A stretch of DNA of 64,000 nt from Polytrichum commune (taxonomy: Eukaryota > Streptophyta > Polytrichopsida > Polytrichales > Polytrichaceae). The stretch's first letter is position 1, and each line of letters begins with the position of its first letter. A model generated the notes under the pieces. That model searched no databases. It was not told the DNA's origin and saw only the letters and a list, made by a program, of their open reading frames with translations. The stretch lies in the NCBI GenBank assembly GCA_950295325.1, contig OX485803.1, positions 24,738,001-24,802,000 of the forward strand, read 5' to 3'. Both the position numbers and the translations under genes were made by a program. Of this stretch, positions 24,212 through 35,150 are shown piece after piece.

Positions 24212-24847
24212 TTGGGGAAATTGAATGTTGATCTATTTCAAGCTATGCTATGGTGTGTGGCGGCATGGCATGAATTAGATGATCAAACCATTAGAAATTG
24301 TTGGAGAAAGTCTGCCATATTGCCTGCAGCGTGGAATGCAGATATCAACAATTCTGATGAACGTATGAAGTCCAAAATGGAGGAAGCAGCTTTGGAATTG
24401 GGCAATCTCATCGCCGCATTGAATTTGGGTTTGGATGTTGAAGGCAAGCCTATAGAAAAGCTTAGTCCTTTAGAGTACATAAACATGGAAGGTGAAGATG
24501 ATTTTGAGGTGGAATATTCTACTGAGGAGCTTGTGCAATTAGTGCAAGATGGCGAACATGTACTTGATTCCATGGAAGAAGACCCATTGATTGTTGATAG
24601 CAATGATGATGAGTCTAAAGTAGTGAAGCTAAGCGATGCACAAAAATATGCTAAAGATGTTTTGAATTTTATGGCTAGCCAAGGTTCTCAGATTTTCAAC
24701 ACTCATGAGTTGTTAGGAATGGAAAACATCCATGACAAACTCATTAGAATTGGTGTTGGACATTTAACATCACTAAAACAATGTGACATTAGAAGCTTCT
24801 TTGTCTCTAGTGAGAGGTCTTTACCTGATCTTAATGACACATTGTGA
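24212..24847 (+). pseudogene. Pogo/Tigger transposase, C-terminal remnant
   Basis: A 211-residue open frame starting MGKLNVDLFQAMLWCVAAWH. The block NVDLFQAMLWCVAAWHELDD-QTIRNCWRKSAI matches the end of the DDE_1 catalytic domain in jerky/Tigger/pogo proteins (AW..V...TI.NC(F/W)RK), followed by an acidic tail (EGEDDFEVEYSTEEL). The helix-turn-helix DNA-binding domain and the catalytic Asp residues are missing, and upstream sequence is non-coding repeats, so the copy is non-autonomous by internal replacement. Confidence 0.75.
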
Positions 24848-25091
24848 TGTGCTCATGTTGTTATTCACAATTTTGAATTATATTTTACATTCAAAAACAT
24901 TGAAGTCTTGTGTTTGTTTTTTTTTTTTTTTTTTTACATTGTAGTTTCATTTTGATTTTCTACCTTTTTTTTTTTGATAATATCACATTATGCACAAATC
25001 TTCAAAATGTGACATTATCAAATATGTCACACCTTGTTTATATCACACTTTATGGTGAAACGGATGGTGTGATATTATCAAGGTTAGACTG

Positions 25092-26470
25092 TAATGCCGA
25101 CTATTCACTCTAATCTTTCTCATCTCCTCCTTTGTCCTATCCTAGTCAACTGTTGAGTCGTTAGGAACTTCACAATACCCGAGTACCACTCTGCTATAGC
25201 TGTCACCAAGAAAAAAATGTCATCCCTCAAACTATCGTCCACCGGACTGTCGCCCGCCTCATCAGACAACCTTGATAGGTGATCTGCAGGTGCATGCGAC
25301 CAAGTTTATATACTCAACTATGTAGTCGAACTCCTCCAAAAGTAGCATCCATCTAGCCAACCTACCACTCAGCTCCGCCTTGTTGACCAAGAACTTGATC
25401 ACCATGTGATCGACAAAGAAAACTACTGGATTACACATAAGGTAATGGCAAAATTTCTTGACCGAGAAGACCATGGCCAAACACTCCCTCTCCGTGGTAG
25501 AATAATTTCTCTCGGCCGGTGTCAACTGTCAACTCGCATAAGCCACAGGTTGATCATTCTTTTTTTACCCCGTCGCCTAACATAATGCACTACCTACAGC
25601 TACTGACCTAGCATCACAAAACATATGAAAAGGTTTTCTCCAATCCGGTGGCACCAACACCGGATAGGTGCTCAATTTATCTCTTAATTCCTCGAATGCC
25701 CTTTGGCAAGCCTCTGTCCACTCAAACCTACAATCATTTTTAAGCAACTGAGTAATAACAATGACAATCTTAGAAAAATTAGGATTCAACTTTCTATACC
25801 AACCCACATGTCCTAACAACTTGGCTATACCCTTTGCATTTATATGGGTAGGCAATTCATTAATCATCGTGATTTTGTCGGGATCCGGTTTTCTCCCCTT
25901 CTCACTCACCACATAACCCAATATGACTCCCTTGTGAAGACCCAAAAATGTCTTATCCGGGTTCAAAGCTAGCCTCATCTATCTACACCTAACCAAAACC
26001 TCTCGCATATATCCTATATGTTGACTAGAATTTGACTGAGTGTTAAAATCGTCGATGAAGACTGTCATGGATTTGTATAGCAAGTCGGTGAAGATGTACA
26101 TGACGAGCCTCTGAAATGTGGCCGGTGCATTACACAAACCAAATGGCATAACCACCCATACAAACGTGCCCCAAGGAGTGGTAAAAGCCATTTTGTGAAC
26201 ATCTTGTAAGGCTATGGCGATTTGGTTATAACCCGCATAACCATCCATGAATGTATAGCAAGCATGCCCTCCTACCTCCTCTAGAAAGAAAACGATGAAT
26301 AGTAGAGGAAAATAATCCTTTTGTGTGCAAGCATTTAATTTCCTATAATTCACACACCCTCAACTTCCCATTCTTTTTCTTCACCAAGACCATCGGAGAG
26401 ACCCAATCCGTAATTTCCACCGGCTTAATAAACCTGGCCTTGAACAATCTCTCTAATTCCGCCTTGACCA
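25092..26470 (-). pseudogene. Gypsy reverse transcriptase and RNase H
   Basis: On the minus strand, RT blocks occur in order: NYRKLNACTQKDYFPLL, CYTFMDGYAGYNQI, FGLCNAPATFQ and the active site VFIDDF (near 26065), then a thumb region with LGYVV and GWYRKL, and RNase H (FCDARSVAVGSAL, TERECLAMVFSVKKF, FFVDHM). It is split into several frames by at least one stop (TAG at about 25980, read from a probable CAG) and small shifts near 25560, so the copy is dead. The end joins the integrase part across the pogo insertion. Confidence 0.85.
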
Positions 26471-27872
26471 ACAATTATAATTGTGGGTTCATTCTTCCCT
26501 CATTTTGCCTAATTGGCCTAGCACCCGGAATCAAAGGAATGCGATGCTCCACCATCTCTCTAGGAATCCCTTTGAGCTCATCATACGACCAAGCAAAGGT
26601 ATCATTAAATTCATCCACCAACTTGCTATATTTTTTTATCTCCTTCTCGTCCAACTTACACTCCATCTTCATTTGTCTAACTTTCCCATTCTTTGTTGTC
26701 ACATCCACATATTTCCAATCCGCCTCCAACACATGAGTTTGTTCATCTTTGTTCTTATACCAATCCGGAAGAACCTTAGGATAATCCTTGACATGTTGTC
26801 CAACTGTTATCCCCGTCGACGTAGTCTTAAAGTGCAGAGGCTCCTCCAACCTCGCAACTTCCACAATAGCCTCTTCGTCCTGAGTCCCATCCACGTGTAC
26901 TAAACTAACGTCACTTTCTTCCATACCATCTACCGAAGATGTCAACCCCCTTAAAATCCACTCCTCATTGGTGAGTACCTCACATGGCTCCAACAAGGAA
27001 TATTCTTCACCCCTAGAACTAATAATCTCATCGTTTAAATATGCATGGTGAGACGTCACCATCACATCAAACTCCGACTCCAGATAATCCCTCAACCATT
27101 GGGCATACTCCCCATCATCCCCATAATTATAGAAACTAGGACCTAAACCACCTGATCCCGAATCTATGACTTTCCCATAACCACCCGAGTGAACCACTCC
27201 TACCAATGCCTCACCATCCTTATCGTCCTTTCTGTCATCCACTTCGTCCTCCGAGGATGAGGAAATCTCTTTCCTTACCCAACCACCTAACGACCCTTTG
27301 GAAACCTTGACTCTATTATCCTTAGGACCATAAGTAATGGAAGGCTTGGCTCCTCCCCACTCTACAATGGCCTCCGATATTCTCAACCGTGGCCTACCTA
27401 ACAAGCTAGGAAATGTATCTTTGTTGGAGTGCATCTTGATGACATGAAAAGTGACCACATACTCTTCCCCTCTAGTGCTAATCCGACAATCCTTAATCAT
27501 TCCCAATGGCACAGCCGGAATTTGATTCGCCATGTTGATGATGAAAGGTGATGGATCCGTAAGACTAAGACCCAACCTCTTCATGGTGTGCTCCGGCAAG
27601 ATGTTTAGACCACTACCTCCATCCACTAACACATTGGGAACCACTTTGTTCACCACCATAACTTCAATTTCAATTGTCTTGATATCACGTCCTCCTCCTT
27701 GTAATTGAATTCGAACGGCCACCCTAGTCTTCACCTTCCTAGTCCTCCTATTCACCGGCATTCCTTCTTTAAGAGTCTTACGAGCCATAGGTGATATCTC
27801 TAACAATTGTCCAAAAGTAATGTCGGCCTTAAGTGAGCTAAGGTCGGCCCATAAATCATAGCCGAGGGAAAC
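26471..27872 (-). pseudogene. Gypsy protease and linker to RT
   Basis: An open minus-strand frame holds the aspartic protease (VLVDGGSGLNILPEH, near 27630-27590; plant gypsy elements often have DGGS here) and an acidic linker (SSSSEDEVDDRKDDKDGEA). It then enters the conserved start of RT (RIPLIPGARPIRQ). The frame continues rightwards in the gypsy sequence at 35151 once the DNA transposon between is removed. Confidence 0.8.
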
Positions 27873-28069
27873 TATCTTATGAGCGATGAGCGGTGAGCAG
27901 TAACACATGAACAATAAGTAGTAACATATGAGCAATGACTCCAAATTTAGTAAAGACACACGGGTTTAGGGTACATAACCAAAATTTTGACAAATTAATT
28001 GCATATTTTCAATTGTAAATTGCCAGTATTTAAATGAAGCACACGTGAAAGGGTCCTATTTCCATGGAT

Positions 28070-28860
28070 CATTTTAAACACTTTCAATCCATTGCTGATT
28101 TTTATTATAATAATCCAAACCAATACATGTCATTTATTGACATCCTTATACATGTAGTTACAACCAACACTTGCACAACTACTCACATTCCACAACACCA
28201 ATAAGTTCAAGTAGGTACATAACCTCATTATACGTATATGTAGGTGTCATAATTGTGAACCACTCAAACCGCTCACGGGCTAAGTTAAGGCCCACAATCT
28301 ACAAAAGCAAGGAAATTAGATATTAGAAATAGTCAATATGTAGGTAGCTACTAGATTTTGAGACATCTGCCTGTAGATGCGAGTTGTGTAAGAGACTGGT
28401 ATTAGGTCTGGATCAACCCGGGTTCGAATCCGGTTGGTTACATTGACTAGTGCTATCCCAAATTGAGCTAATGATAAAGTAGGAATAATCTATAGGCGGA
28501 TACCAAGAAGAGGTTACTACGCGGATGTGCGTAGAATCTCCTTGATTATTTTTTATTTTTAGAAACTTGTTATTATTTATCCGTGTGAATCAATCAAACC
28601 GCTTAAGGTTGGGTCGTAGTCTAAATAGAATTGAAGTTACTGAATAATTTGAAATACTTTCAATCCATAGCTAATTTTTATTATAATAATCCAAACCAAA
28701 ACATGCCATTTATTGACATTCAAATATATGTTGCTTAATAGAACACTTGCAATACTACTCACATTCTACAATATCAGCAAGTTCAAGTAGTCGCATGACC
28801 TCATTATAGGTATATGTAGGTGCATGAATGAACTTGTCACTCTCGTAATCCACCTTACAC
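28070..28860. repeat. About 190-bp duplication flanking a SINE-like sequence
   Basis: The segment at about 28073-28270 recurs at about 28662-28850 in direct orientation (CTTTCAATCCAT, TTTTTATTATAATAATCCAA, CCATTTATTGACAT, AAGTTCAAGTAG, GACCTCATTATAGGTATATG). The right copy is the 3' end of the SWIM gene; the left copy is a duplicate of that end. Confidence 0.75.
28340..28560 (+). repeat. SINE-like sequence with tRNA B box
   Basis: Contains a perfect internal-promoter B box (GGTTCGAATCC at about 28428) and ends near a T-rich run (28550-28562). The A box is poor. It lies between the two duplicated gene ends and is best read as a degraded tRNA-derived SINE. Confidence 0.4.
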
Positions 28861-30620
28861 AAAAATCTAAACACATAATAAAGATGTTTACAATACACCC
28901 ATTTTCCTTTTTTTTCCCGATGCATGAGATGACATTTTCGTGAAATCCAGGCATGTGCAATGCAGGATGTCGCCAATTGTGACATGGTAGGTGATATCCT
29001 GCTTGGAGACAATGTTGATTATCACTCCAAAGCCCGGATATGGAATGGCAGTGACCCCAACCACATAGTAATCTTCCATGAGTCCAGTGCTCTCCCATTT
29101 GTTTTTGTGATCCGCCAGCGGTGCTGTTGGATTACAACGCACTGTCTTCCCAAACCTGAATGTAGGGTGGACATCCGGGTTTGGTGGCATACAAAAATGC
29201 AAGCGAGGGTTGGGAAGAGTTGCGATTGTTGAAAGCCTACGACGAGGGGACAATACCTCCCTCTGTTGTAGTTGAAATTCAGCATCTTCAAGTGCCAGAA
29301 CCTCCTCTCTCGATAGATTGGTACCTATCTTCACCGGCCACGTGTTGGGTACAATAGGCCAATCCAACACATATTTCTTCTTACTGCCACTCACACAACG
29401 CTTGATATTGTCAAGGAAAAATCAAAATTCATACTCCATATTGTTGGGAGAGCAAAATTCCTTCCTGAGCCCTTTATATGTTGGAGTAGGTGTGCCATGT
29501 TTCCCAATCCCGACTTTGGTATTGCACATAGTCCCTGTAATGGCCTGCAGTGCCCAACATCGTTTGGCTGAGTTGGGTGGCAATCTTGCAATGTGCCACT
29601 TGGAAGCAAGACAATCAGTCTCTAACACAGATGTGGTATGAGCCACACCATTAATTGCAGAATTCAACGATTTCTCTATGCGTTGACGAGTTGCTCGGGT
29701 GTTGGGACGAGGAATAAAATAGTTCACTTTATCGGGTCGATGAGAGTCACAATCAACACCCGGTGATAGGTTGAATTTGCGTTTGGTGGAACCAAAGAGC
29801 TCTGACCCTTCCAATGCACAATCTCTAGTGTTGACGTCTTCTGTCCCTAGATAAGACTTCATGGCATCAACCAACATTTTTGGATCTCCACACTTGGCAG
29901 TCGTTTTGAGTTTCAAGGATGCCGAATCAAGACCTTTACCATCAGACCCCCTTTCAACCATGTTCGGTAATTTGCAATTTGCATGAAGGCATGGATTATG
30001 TCATCCACTGTAGCTTCATATAAACAAGTCATCTTGTTGCCGGACTGTTGGAGCCATTTTTTGTGTACAGTCTCTACAAGGTTGCATGTTGGCATTTCCG
30101 CACGTTGTTCTATTGTCATATCCTATGAATAACACACAAATATGAGGATTATAAAAATTATATATATATATATATAATAATGGGAAAAAAATGAATAACA
30201 TTGAATAATGAATTTTGATATATACTTACAAATATCATATGACCATCCCATTGTGTGTAGCGAAAGTGCCAAAAATCCAACCACTCTGAAAGGCCAAGGA
30301 TGCCTTCTTCCGAGGCAGATCCGGATGACAACCACCAAGAACGAATCACATGATACTTAGTCTCAGCGTCGTCCATTGTTTTCGGGTCTTTGTAATCCTT
30401 GCATATTTGCTTGTGTTGAAACTGCAATGATGGTTTGATATATTTTTGGGTCACCTTATTCAAGCTCATAGACCAATGGAAAAGACATGTACGCTCACGT
30501 GCAACCATAGAGAAATACGCCATACAATACAAAAAAAATAACAATCTTTTGAGGTGGAGATGGAGGTAGGTTGTACGAACGAAATTGTAAGAAAATAACT
30601 TTAAAATCAAAATCAATTTG
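28755..30620 (-). pseudogene. SWIM-domain transposase-like protein, C-terminal exons
   Basis: Minus-strand exons include about 30620-30225 (RTCLFHWSMSLNKVTQKYI, SWWLSSGSASEEG, FWHFRYTQWDGHM), about 30122 down to 28755 (EMPTCNLVETVHKKWLQQSG, NYRTWLKGG, then a basic linker), and a terminal SWIM-type zinc finger (HCTCLDFTKMSSHA ... YCKHLYYVF; CxC..CxH pattern). The intron near 30224-30123 is AT-rich. The frame shifts at an A-run (plus-strand T-run near 28908-28918) inside the SWIM finger and again near 29420. The FHW and Trp-rich blocks resemble the post-catalytic part of MULE-type transposases, but the catalytic Asp blocks were not found, so family and function are inferred. It is transcribed away from the palindrome array. 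Confidence 0.6.
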
Positions 30621-30968
30621 GAGGTATGTAATGTATACTATATTGTGCATGCCGAGAATACGATTCCAACGGTATATAGCATGAACAAAATGATTTTGTT
30701 TTGCATTTTTAAGAGCCAAAAAATAATTAGAGCATCTTAGATTCTTCTAAAATCTTCAAAAAATGAAGATTTTATGTAGGAAATCTAACCATATTAATTT
30801 TAGTAGACTTTGGCGATTTATGTAAAATTGATATCATCTGAAACAAATTGGAGTAAATGGCAAGGCTATAATTTATGCACTTGATTTTTTTGGAAATAAA
30901 TTAGAATATTTGAAAACGTTATAGCAACTTCAAAAAGTGACTTAAATCAAGGTGTATTTCTCTTCCAA
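30621..30968. other. AT-rich sequence upstream of the SWIM gene
   Basis: No clear exon. The missing N-terminal part of the transposase-like gene would be expected here but is not recognisable. Confidence 0.3.
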
Positions 30969-31550
30969 ATGGGTAGCCGTTAACAACCACCCTTTTATGA
31001 TTCCAACTTTTGCGTTCTAGTTTAGGGTGGCCGTCAACGGCCACACTTTGTATGATGCTAACTTTTATTTTCTAGTTTAGGGTATCCCTTCTTGGGTTTC
31101 AGTCTTCATTTAACAATATAATTTCTTTGAAATAAAATCACATATATACATATATTTCTTATGTTTGTTCCATCTAAAAATGTGGTCGTTAACGGCTACC
31201 CTTGGTTGCATCTCAAATTTATTGGTATATGTGTTTTTTTTTTTCATGTATACACTCATTTCCACCCTTATTGAATTTTTATATTCTTTTCTATATATGT
31301 TTATTTCTTCGAACAAGGGTGGCCGTTAACGGCCATCCTTATTGAAATTTCAGATTCTATTCTATATGTGTTTCTTTCTTCATGTATACACCCATTTTCT
31401 TACTTTTTTTTCCTTCAACAATGATGGCCGTTAACAGCCAGCCTTATTGAAATCTCATTTTATTTTCTATATGTGTTTCTTTCTTCATGTATACATTCAT
31501 TTCCTTAATGTTTTGTCCTCCAACAAGGGTGGCCGTTAACGGCCACCCTT
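30969..31550. repeat. Array of palindromes built on GGCCGTTAACGGCC
   Basis: Six copies of a 26-bp palindrome occur at about 30969-30993, 31023-31048, 31180-31204, 31315-31340, 31420-31445 and 31525-31550. The last is perfect over 26 bp (arms AAGGGTGGCCGTT / AACGGCCACCCTT); the others have one to four changes, and a half copy lies near 31261. The last three units sit in a repeat of about 105-110 bp together with ATTGAAATTTCA and TATGTGTTTCTTTC. The array fills the space between two divergent genes. Confidence 0.85.
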
Positions 31551-32380
31551 ATTGAAATTTCAATTTTTTTTGCATATATGGTTTCCCTTTTGTATACTCT
31601 CATTTTCATAAATATTTTTGTATATTATTATAGTTTGCATATGTGATTTCTTTCATATGTATATATTTCTTTTAATTTATTTTTAACTTTCATATGGATG
31701 ATATTTTGTGCTTTAGATATGGAAGTTGTACCTCTTTCTGAAGATCAATTGAAATTGCAGTTGCATGCATTTTTGAAGATAGAAACTGTCGACACATCTT
31801 CCCGTATTGAACGGTTGAGGAATCAACCAAGGGCAAAATAAAAATTCAACATTCCACTATGTCGAATGGTTGCATTGTCTGTTGTTAGGTCTTTTTTGAA
31901 AAATAACGTTATGAACCTGGCTACACATTTTGTTGCTTGTGATTATATGGAGGGCAATAAGATTTTTTACGTGGCCTTGGAAAACAATGAAGGGAAAACG
32001 ATAAATGTTACCGATAGTATCATTGAATTATGGAGTGAAAATTGGGTACGGACAAATGATGCCTTTGAAAAAATATTGCAAACTGATGAGGACCTCAAAG
32101 TTTTCTCTGGCAAAATGTTCATGGTGTGGGATGGAAACCACCGTTTGCAAGCAACTTTGCCCATTATTAATCGAGATCATACACATGATCATGCTTGACA
32201 TTATGTTGTTGAAAGTATTATTCTGGACGTGAAGGGAGATATTGCAACCATGTTGGCAGCTTTATATGAAGTGGTAATTCTTTCATTCTTGTCTTTTTAT
32301 TTGTTCGGTTCATTTGGTTTTCTTTTAAGTTTATTTTTTTATTGTATATTTCTTTTCCTTGGCTTATCATTGGTTGTTTT

Positions 32381-33520
32381 CAGGGTTGTTTATTGTGTTG
32401 TGACGGAGGCTAATCTCGGCATAATGTCGTGCCGTCATGACACGTATCCGTCATAACACGTATCCGTCACGACATTATGCCAGATGCTGTCTTTATCCTG
32501 ACGGACTTGAATTTTACCGAATTTTGTGTGTAATTACATTACCCCATTTTGGACACGTAGGATGTAAGATGTCCACGTGTGATGACATGTCAGCAAATTA
32601 GAGGTAAAGTGGGGAAAAAATTACTAGCGCCCGTCCGCCCCCGTTCCCTCCCCTGTCCGCTCCGTTCTCCCCCTGTCCGCCCCCGTTCCCTCCCCCGTCT
32701 GCTTCGTTCCCTCCCCCGTCCGCTCCGTTCCTCCCGTCCGCCCCCGTTCCCGACCCCCGTCCGGGGAGAAAAAAAAAAAAAAAAAACATGTTCCCTCCCC
32801 CGTCCGCCCCCATTCCCGACCCCCGTCCGGGGAGGAAAAAAAAAGAAAGAAAAAAAACATGTTCCCTCCCCCGTCCGCCCCCGTTCCCGACCCCCGTCCG
32901 GGGAGGAAAAAAAAAAAAGAAAAAAAAAAGCATGTTCCCTCCCCCGTCCGCCCCCGTTCCCTACCCCCGTCCGGGGGGAAGAAAAAGAAAAAGAAAAAGA
33001 AAAACATGTTCCCTCCCCCGTCCGCCCCCGTCCGCTCCGTTCTCCCCCCCCCCCCGTCCACCCCTGTTCCCAACCCCTATCCGCAAAAAAAAAAAAAAAA
33101 AAAACATGTTCCCGACCCCGCCCGCACCGTTCCCTCCCCCGTCCGCTCCGTTCCCCCCTGTCCGCCCCCGTTCCCAACCCCCGTCCGCAAAAAAAAAAAA
33201 AAAAAAAAAATTCCCGACCCCGTCCGCCCCGTTCCTGTCCCACACCCTCTTTAGTTATATTTTACTACTTTAATTTTAACAGAATGATAAACATAATGGC
33301 AAAATGGTTTACCTAGTGCTAGGCATATCCACATCCACGTCGGCCTTTTCTGCCACATCGGACGCCACCTTTGGAAGAATGTAAGTATTTTACCCACCCT
33401 ACTAGCTTCCGCCTAGGTTGACCCTACATGGACCCTATTGTGTCGTGACGGAGGGGTCCGTCACGACACGACACGTCATGACGGCACGACACCGTCATAA
33501 CGGCGGGATAAACAACCCTG
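32381..33520. mobile_element. Non-autonomous hAT element, 1140 bp
   Basis: Flanked by an exact 8-bp duplication GTTGTTTT (32373-32380 and 33521-33528). The terminal inverted repeat is CAGGGTTGTTTAT (13 bp), typical of hAT elements. Subterminal zones are rich in CGTCATGAC/CGTCACGAC words (32417-32475 and 33445-33505), likely transposase-binding sites. The centre is a C-rich minisatellite, and no transposase is encoded. Confidence 0.9.
32627..33240. repeat. Pyrimidine-rich minisatellite with A-tracts
   Basis: Units of roughly 70 bp alternate a CCCCCGTCCG-rich block with a run of 15-25 A (or A with G) and an ACATGTTCC word. Long strand-asymmetric C tracts can form H-DNA or i-motif-like structures. 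The ORFs across it on both strands (Pro/Arg/Lys-rich, Phe/Gly-rich) are artefacts of the repeat. Confidence 0.9.
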
Positions 33521-35150
33521 GTTGTTTTATTTAGTCACAAGGAACCAAAAATCCCATGTTTGTACAAATTTTGTTCATAAGCTTTTCCGCATTCAAAGCA
33601 TTACTGGACAACCACTTTCATATTTTTAAAAAGTTGTCTCCAAAGAAGATTTTATTGCCGCTGATGCGAAACAAAAATCCAAATATAGGACTTGGTTCCC
33701 TTTGACTGTTGAGGCTCTTAATGGATTTTAATACTAGGTTATTTTTCTAAAATATTAGTTTTTTACGCATTTTTTTTCTTTGTATATATATATTTTTTAA
33801 TTTTGAATTCTATAACTATATGTTTTATTACATCTTATTTTTATTATGTATTATTTATCGTACTCTTATATGTTTTTTCCTTGGTGTAGCAAGAGTTGGG
33901 AGATGTTGCTGCTACTGCTCAAAGGAAATTTTATGAGAAATACCCTGATTCTACACATTGGACTTCAAGTGCAGTGGATGAATTTGTTTCCAAAGTTGTG
34001 GGGAGAGGGTGAGATTGACTTCCCATTTGGAACTAAAGAAACAATTTTCCATTGGAGATCCTAGACATTCTCCATTGTTCTTAGAGCAGGTGAAGTCTCA
34101 TTATAAAACTCACGATGAGAATCTTGAGATGACTCAAGAAAAACTTTGGATGTTAGCAACTTCGGCAATGGATACATCTATGAAAATTAAGTGGCTTGAG
34201 AGGTGGAACAGTTCACCTATTCTTCGTGAGGCTCTCAAGTTTCCGAAACCAAAATTCAATGATATAGAGTTTCCTAAGTGACTTGATAAAGCTACTTGGC
34301 GGGCTCATGTAATAATTTTTTATCTATATTTTTTGAAAAAAAATATTTTTTCAATTATTTAAATTTTCTAATCTTTATTTTGTATTTGGCAGTTGGCTAT
34401 TGAGACCGAGAAGCTCTTTGATGCTACTGTGGCTAATATGCATGTGTCCATCAACTATCTTCTAGATGGTATGGATCCTTTGCCCACTATTTTTTATTTT
34501 TGATATTTGATTCCCAAGAACTTCAAAAATTTAAACCTACTACCCGATTTATATCTACAATTCACTTTTGTTGTTTTTTATGTTTTGGACTTCGTAAATG
34601 TCATCCTCATGATGATGTTATAATGTATTCAAATTTTACATTGATGTGTATTATAGTGAGACATTCTAACACGCTACACTTGTTTTCAACATGAGTTTGC
34701 TTACACATTGTCTCCAATTACATTATTATTATGTCAACAGTTGAATGTATATTAGTTTATTTTTTATACAAAATTGTTATAGCAACATTCTCATTTTTTG
34801 TTCATTTGGACTATAGACCCTTACATGTAATTCCACAATCATAGGCCCCCAACGGATTTACAAAGCATAACCGATAAAACATTGAAGGCTCACATGTTCA
34901 CACTCGCATGCTCACATACTAGCAACCCTGAGTCGTGTACATATTGGTATTTTTCATTGCTCACTACTTGCAATCTAGCATTCATATTGTTTGTCCTCCC
35001 CAATCTTCTTATTATTGAACCCTAAAAAATTGTTTCTTTAGGCCACGGTTATAGGATACTAGGGGTCCTATTACCAAATATTTTGTTTTCTTCACCGCTC
35101 ATAAATTACCGCTCACCGCTCACTGCTCACTGCTCACCGCTCACAAGATA

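Larger units (their letters stand above)
23191..25091 (+). mobile_element. Pogo/Tigger-like DNA transposon inserted in the gypsy pol
   Basis: A 1901-bp element flanked by TA on both sides (23189-23190 and 25092-25093), beginning CAGTCTAACCTTGATAATGT and ending with the near-perfect complement ..TATCAAGGTTAGACTG. CAGT ends and a TA target are the hallmark of pogo-type Tc1/mariner elements. Several copies of a TTGATAATRTCAC motif lie in both subterminal regions (for example 23201-23213, near 23245, near 23350, near 24990, near 25010, near 25070) and are likely transposase-binding sites. It carries only the end of a transposase gene. Confidence 0.9.
31719..34480 (+). pseudogene. ParB-like domain protein of the DNA transposon, decayed
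   Basis: The plus-strand frame begins at the ATG at 31719 (MEVVPLSEDQLKLQLHAFL). After one stop (TAA near 31840) it continues at 31866-32198 with IFYVALENNEGKTI, ELWSENWVRTNDAFEKIL and KMFMVWDGNHRLQATLPI. The DGNHR block is like the DG(H/N)HR box of ParB/sulfiredoxin-fold proteins, preceded by the expected helix-strand pattern. A TGA at 32196 (from TGG or CGA) interrupts it, and the frame resumes to about 32270. Further exons are visible at about 33590-33730, 33890-34010 and 34050-34280 (LWMLATSAMDTSMKIKWLERW). An intron holds the nested hAT element 32381-33520. Known ParB-fold proteins bind palindromes, which is of interest next to the palindrome array, but the fold assignment rests on one short motif. 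Confidence 0.45.
27873..35150. mobile_element. 7.3-kb DNA transposon with SWIM transposase-like and ParB-like genes
   Basis: The element splits the gypsy coding region; gypsy frames lie immediately outside on both sides. The ends are inverted: TATCTTATGAGCGATGAGCG at the left; the complement of the right end reads TATCTTGTGAGCGGTGAGCA. The right end has about seven tandem ACCGCTC/ACTGCTC heptamer-like units (35093-35144) and the left has three. Whether TATCTT belongs to the repeat or to the target is unresolved, so no target duplication is assigned. Contents: a minus-strand SWIM gene (28755-30620), a central palindrome array and a plus-strand ParB-like gene (31719-34480) that holds a nested hAT element. 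The superfamily is not certain. Confidence 0.7.

Noticed and set aside
28340-28560. Functional tRNA gene (B box GGTTCGAATCC)
   Set aside because: The A box is poor and no acceptor stem pairs. A SINE remnant is more likely. The same holds for the tRNA-like sequences at 36385-36455 and 47415-47482.
32579-33316. Long overlapping ORFs on both strands, rich in Pro/Arg/Lys or Phe/Gly
   Set aside because: They arise from the C-rich and A-tract minisatellite inside the hAT element; all frames are open because the repeat lacks stop codons. No domain is visible.
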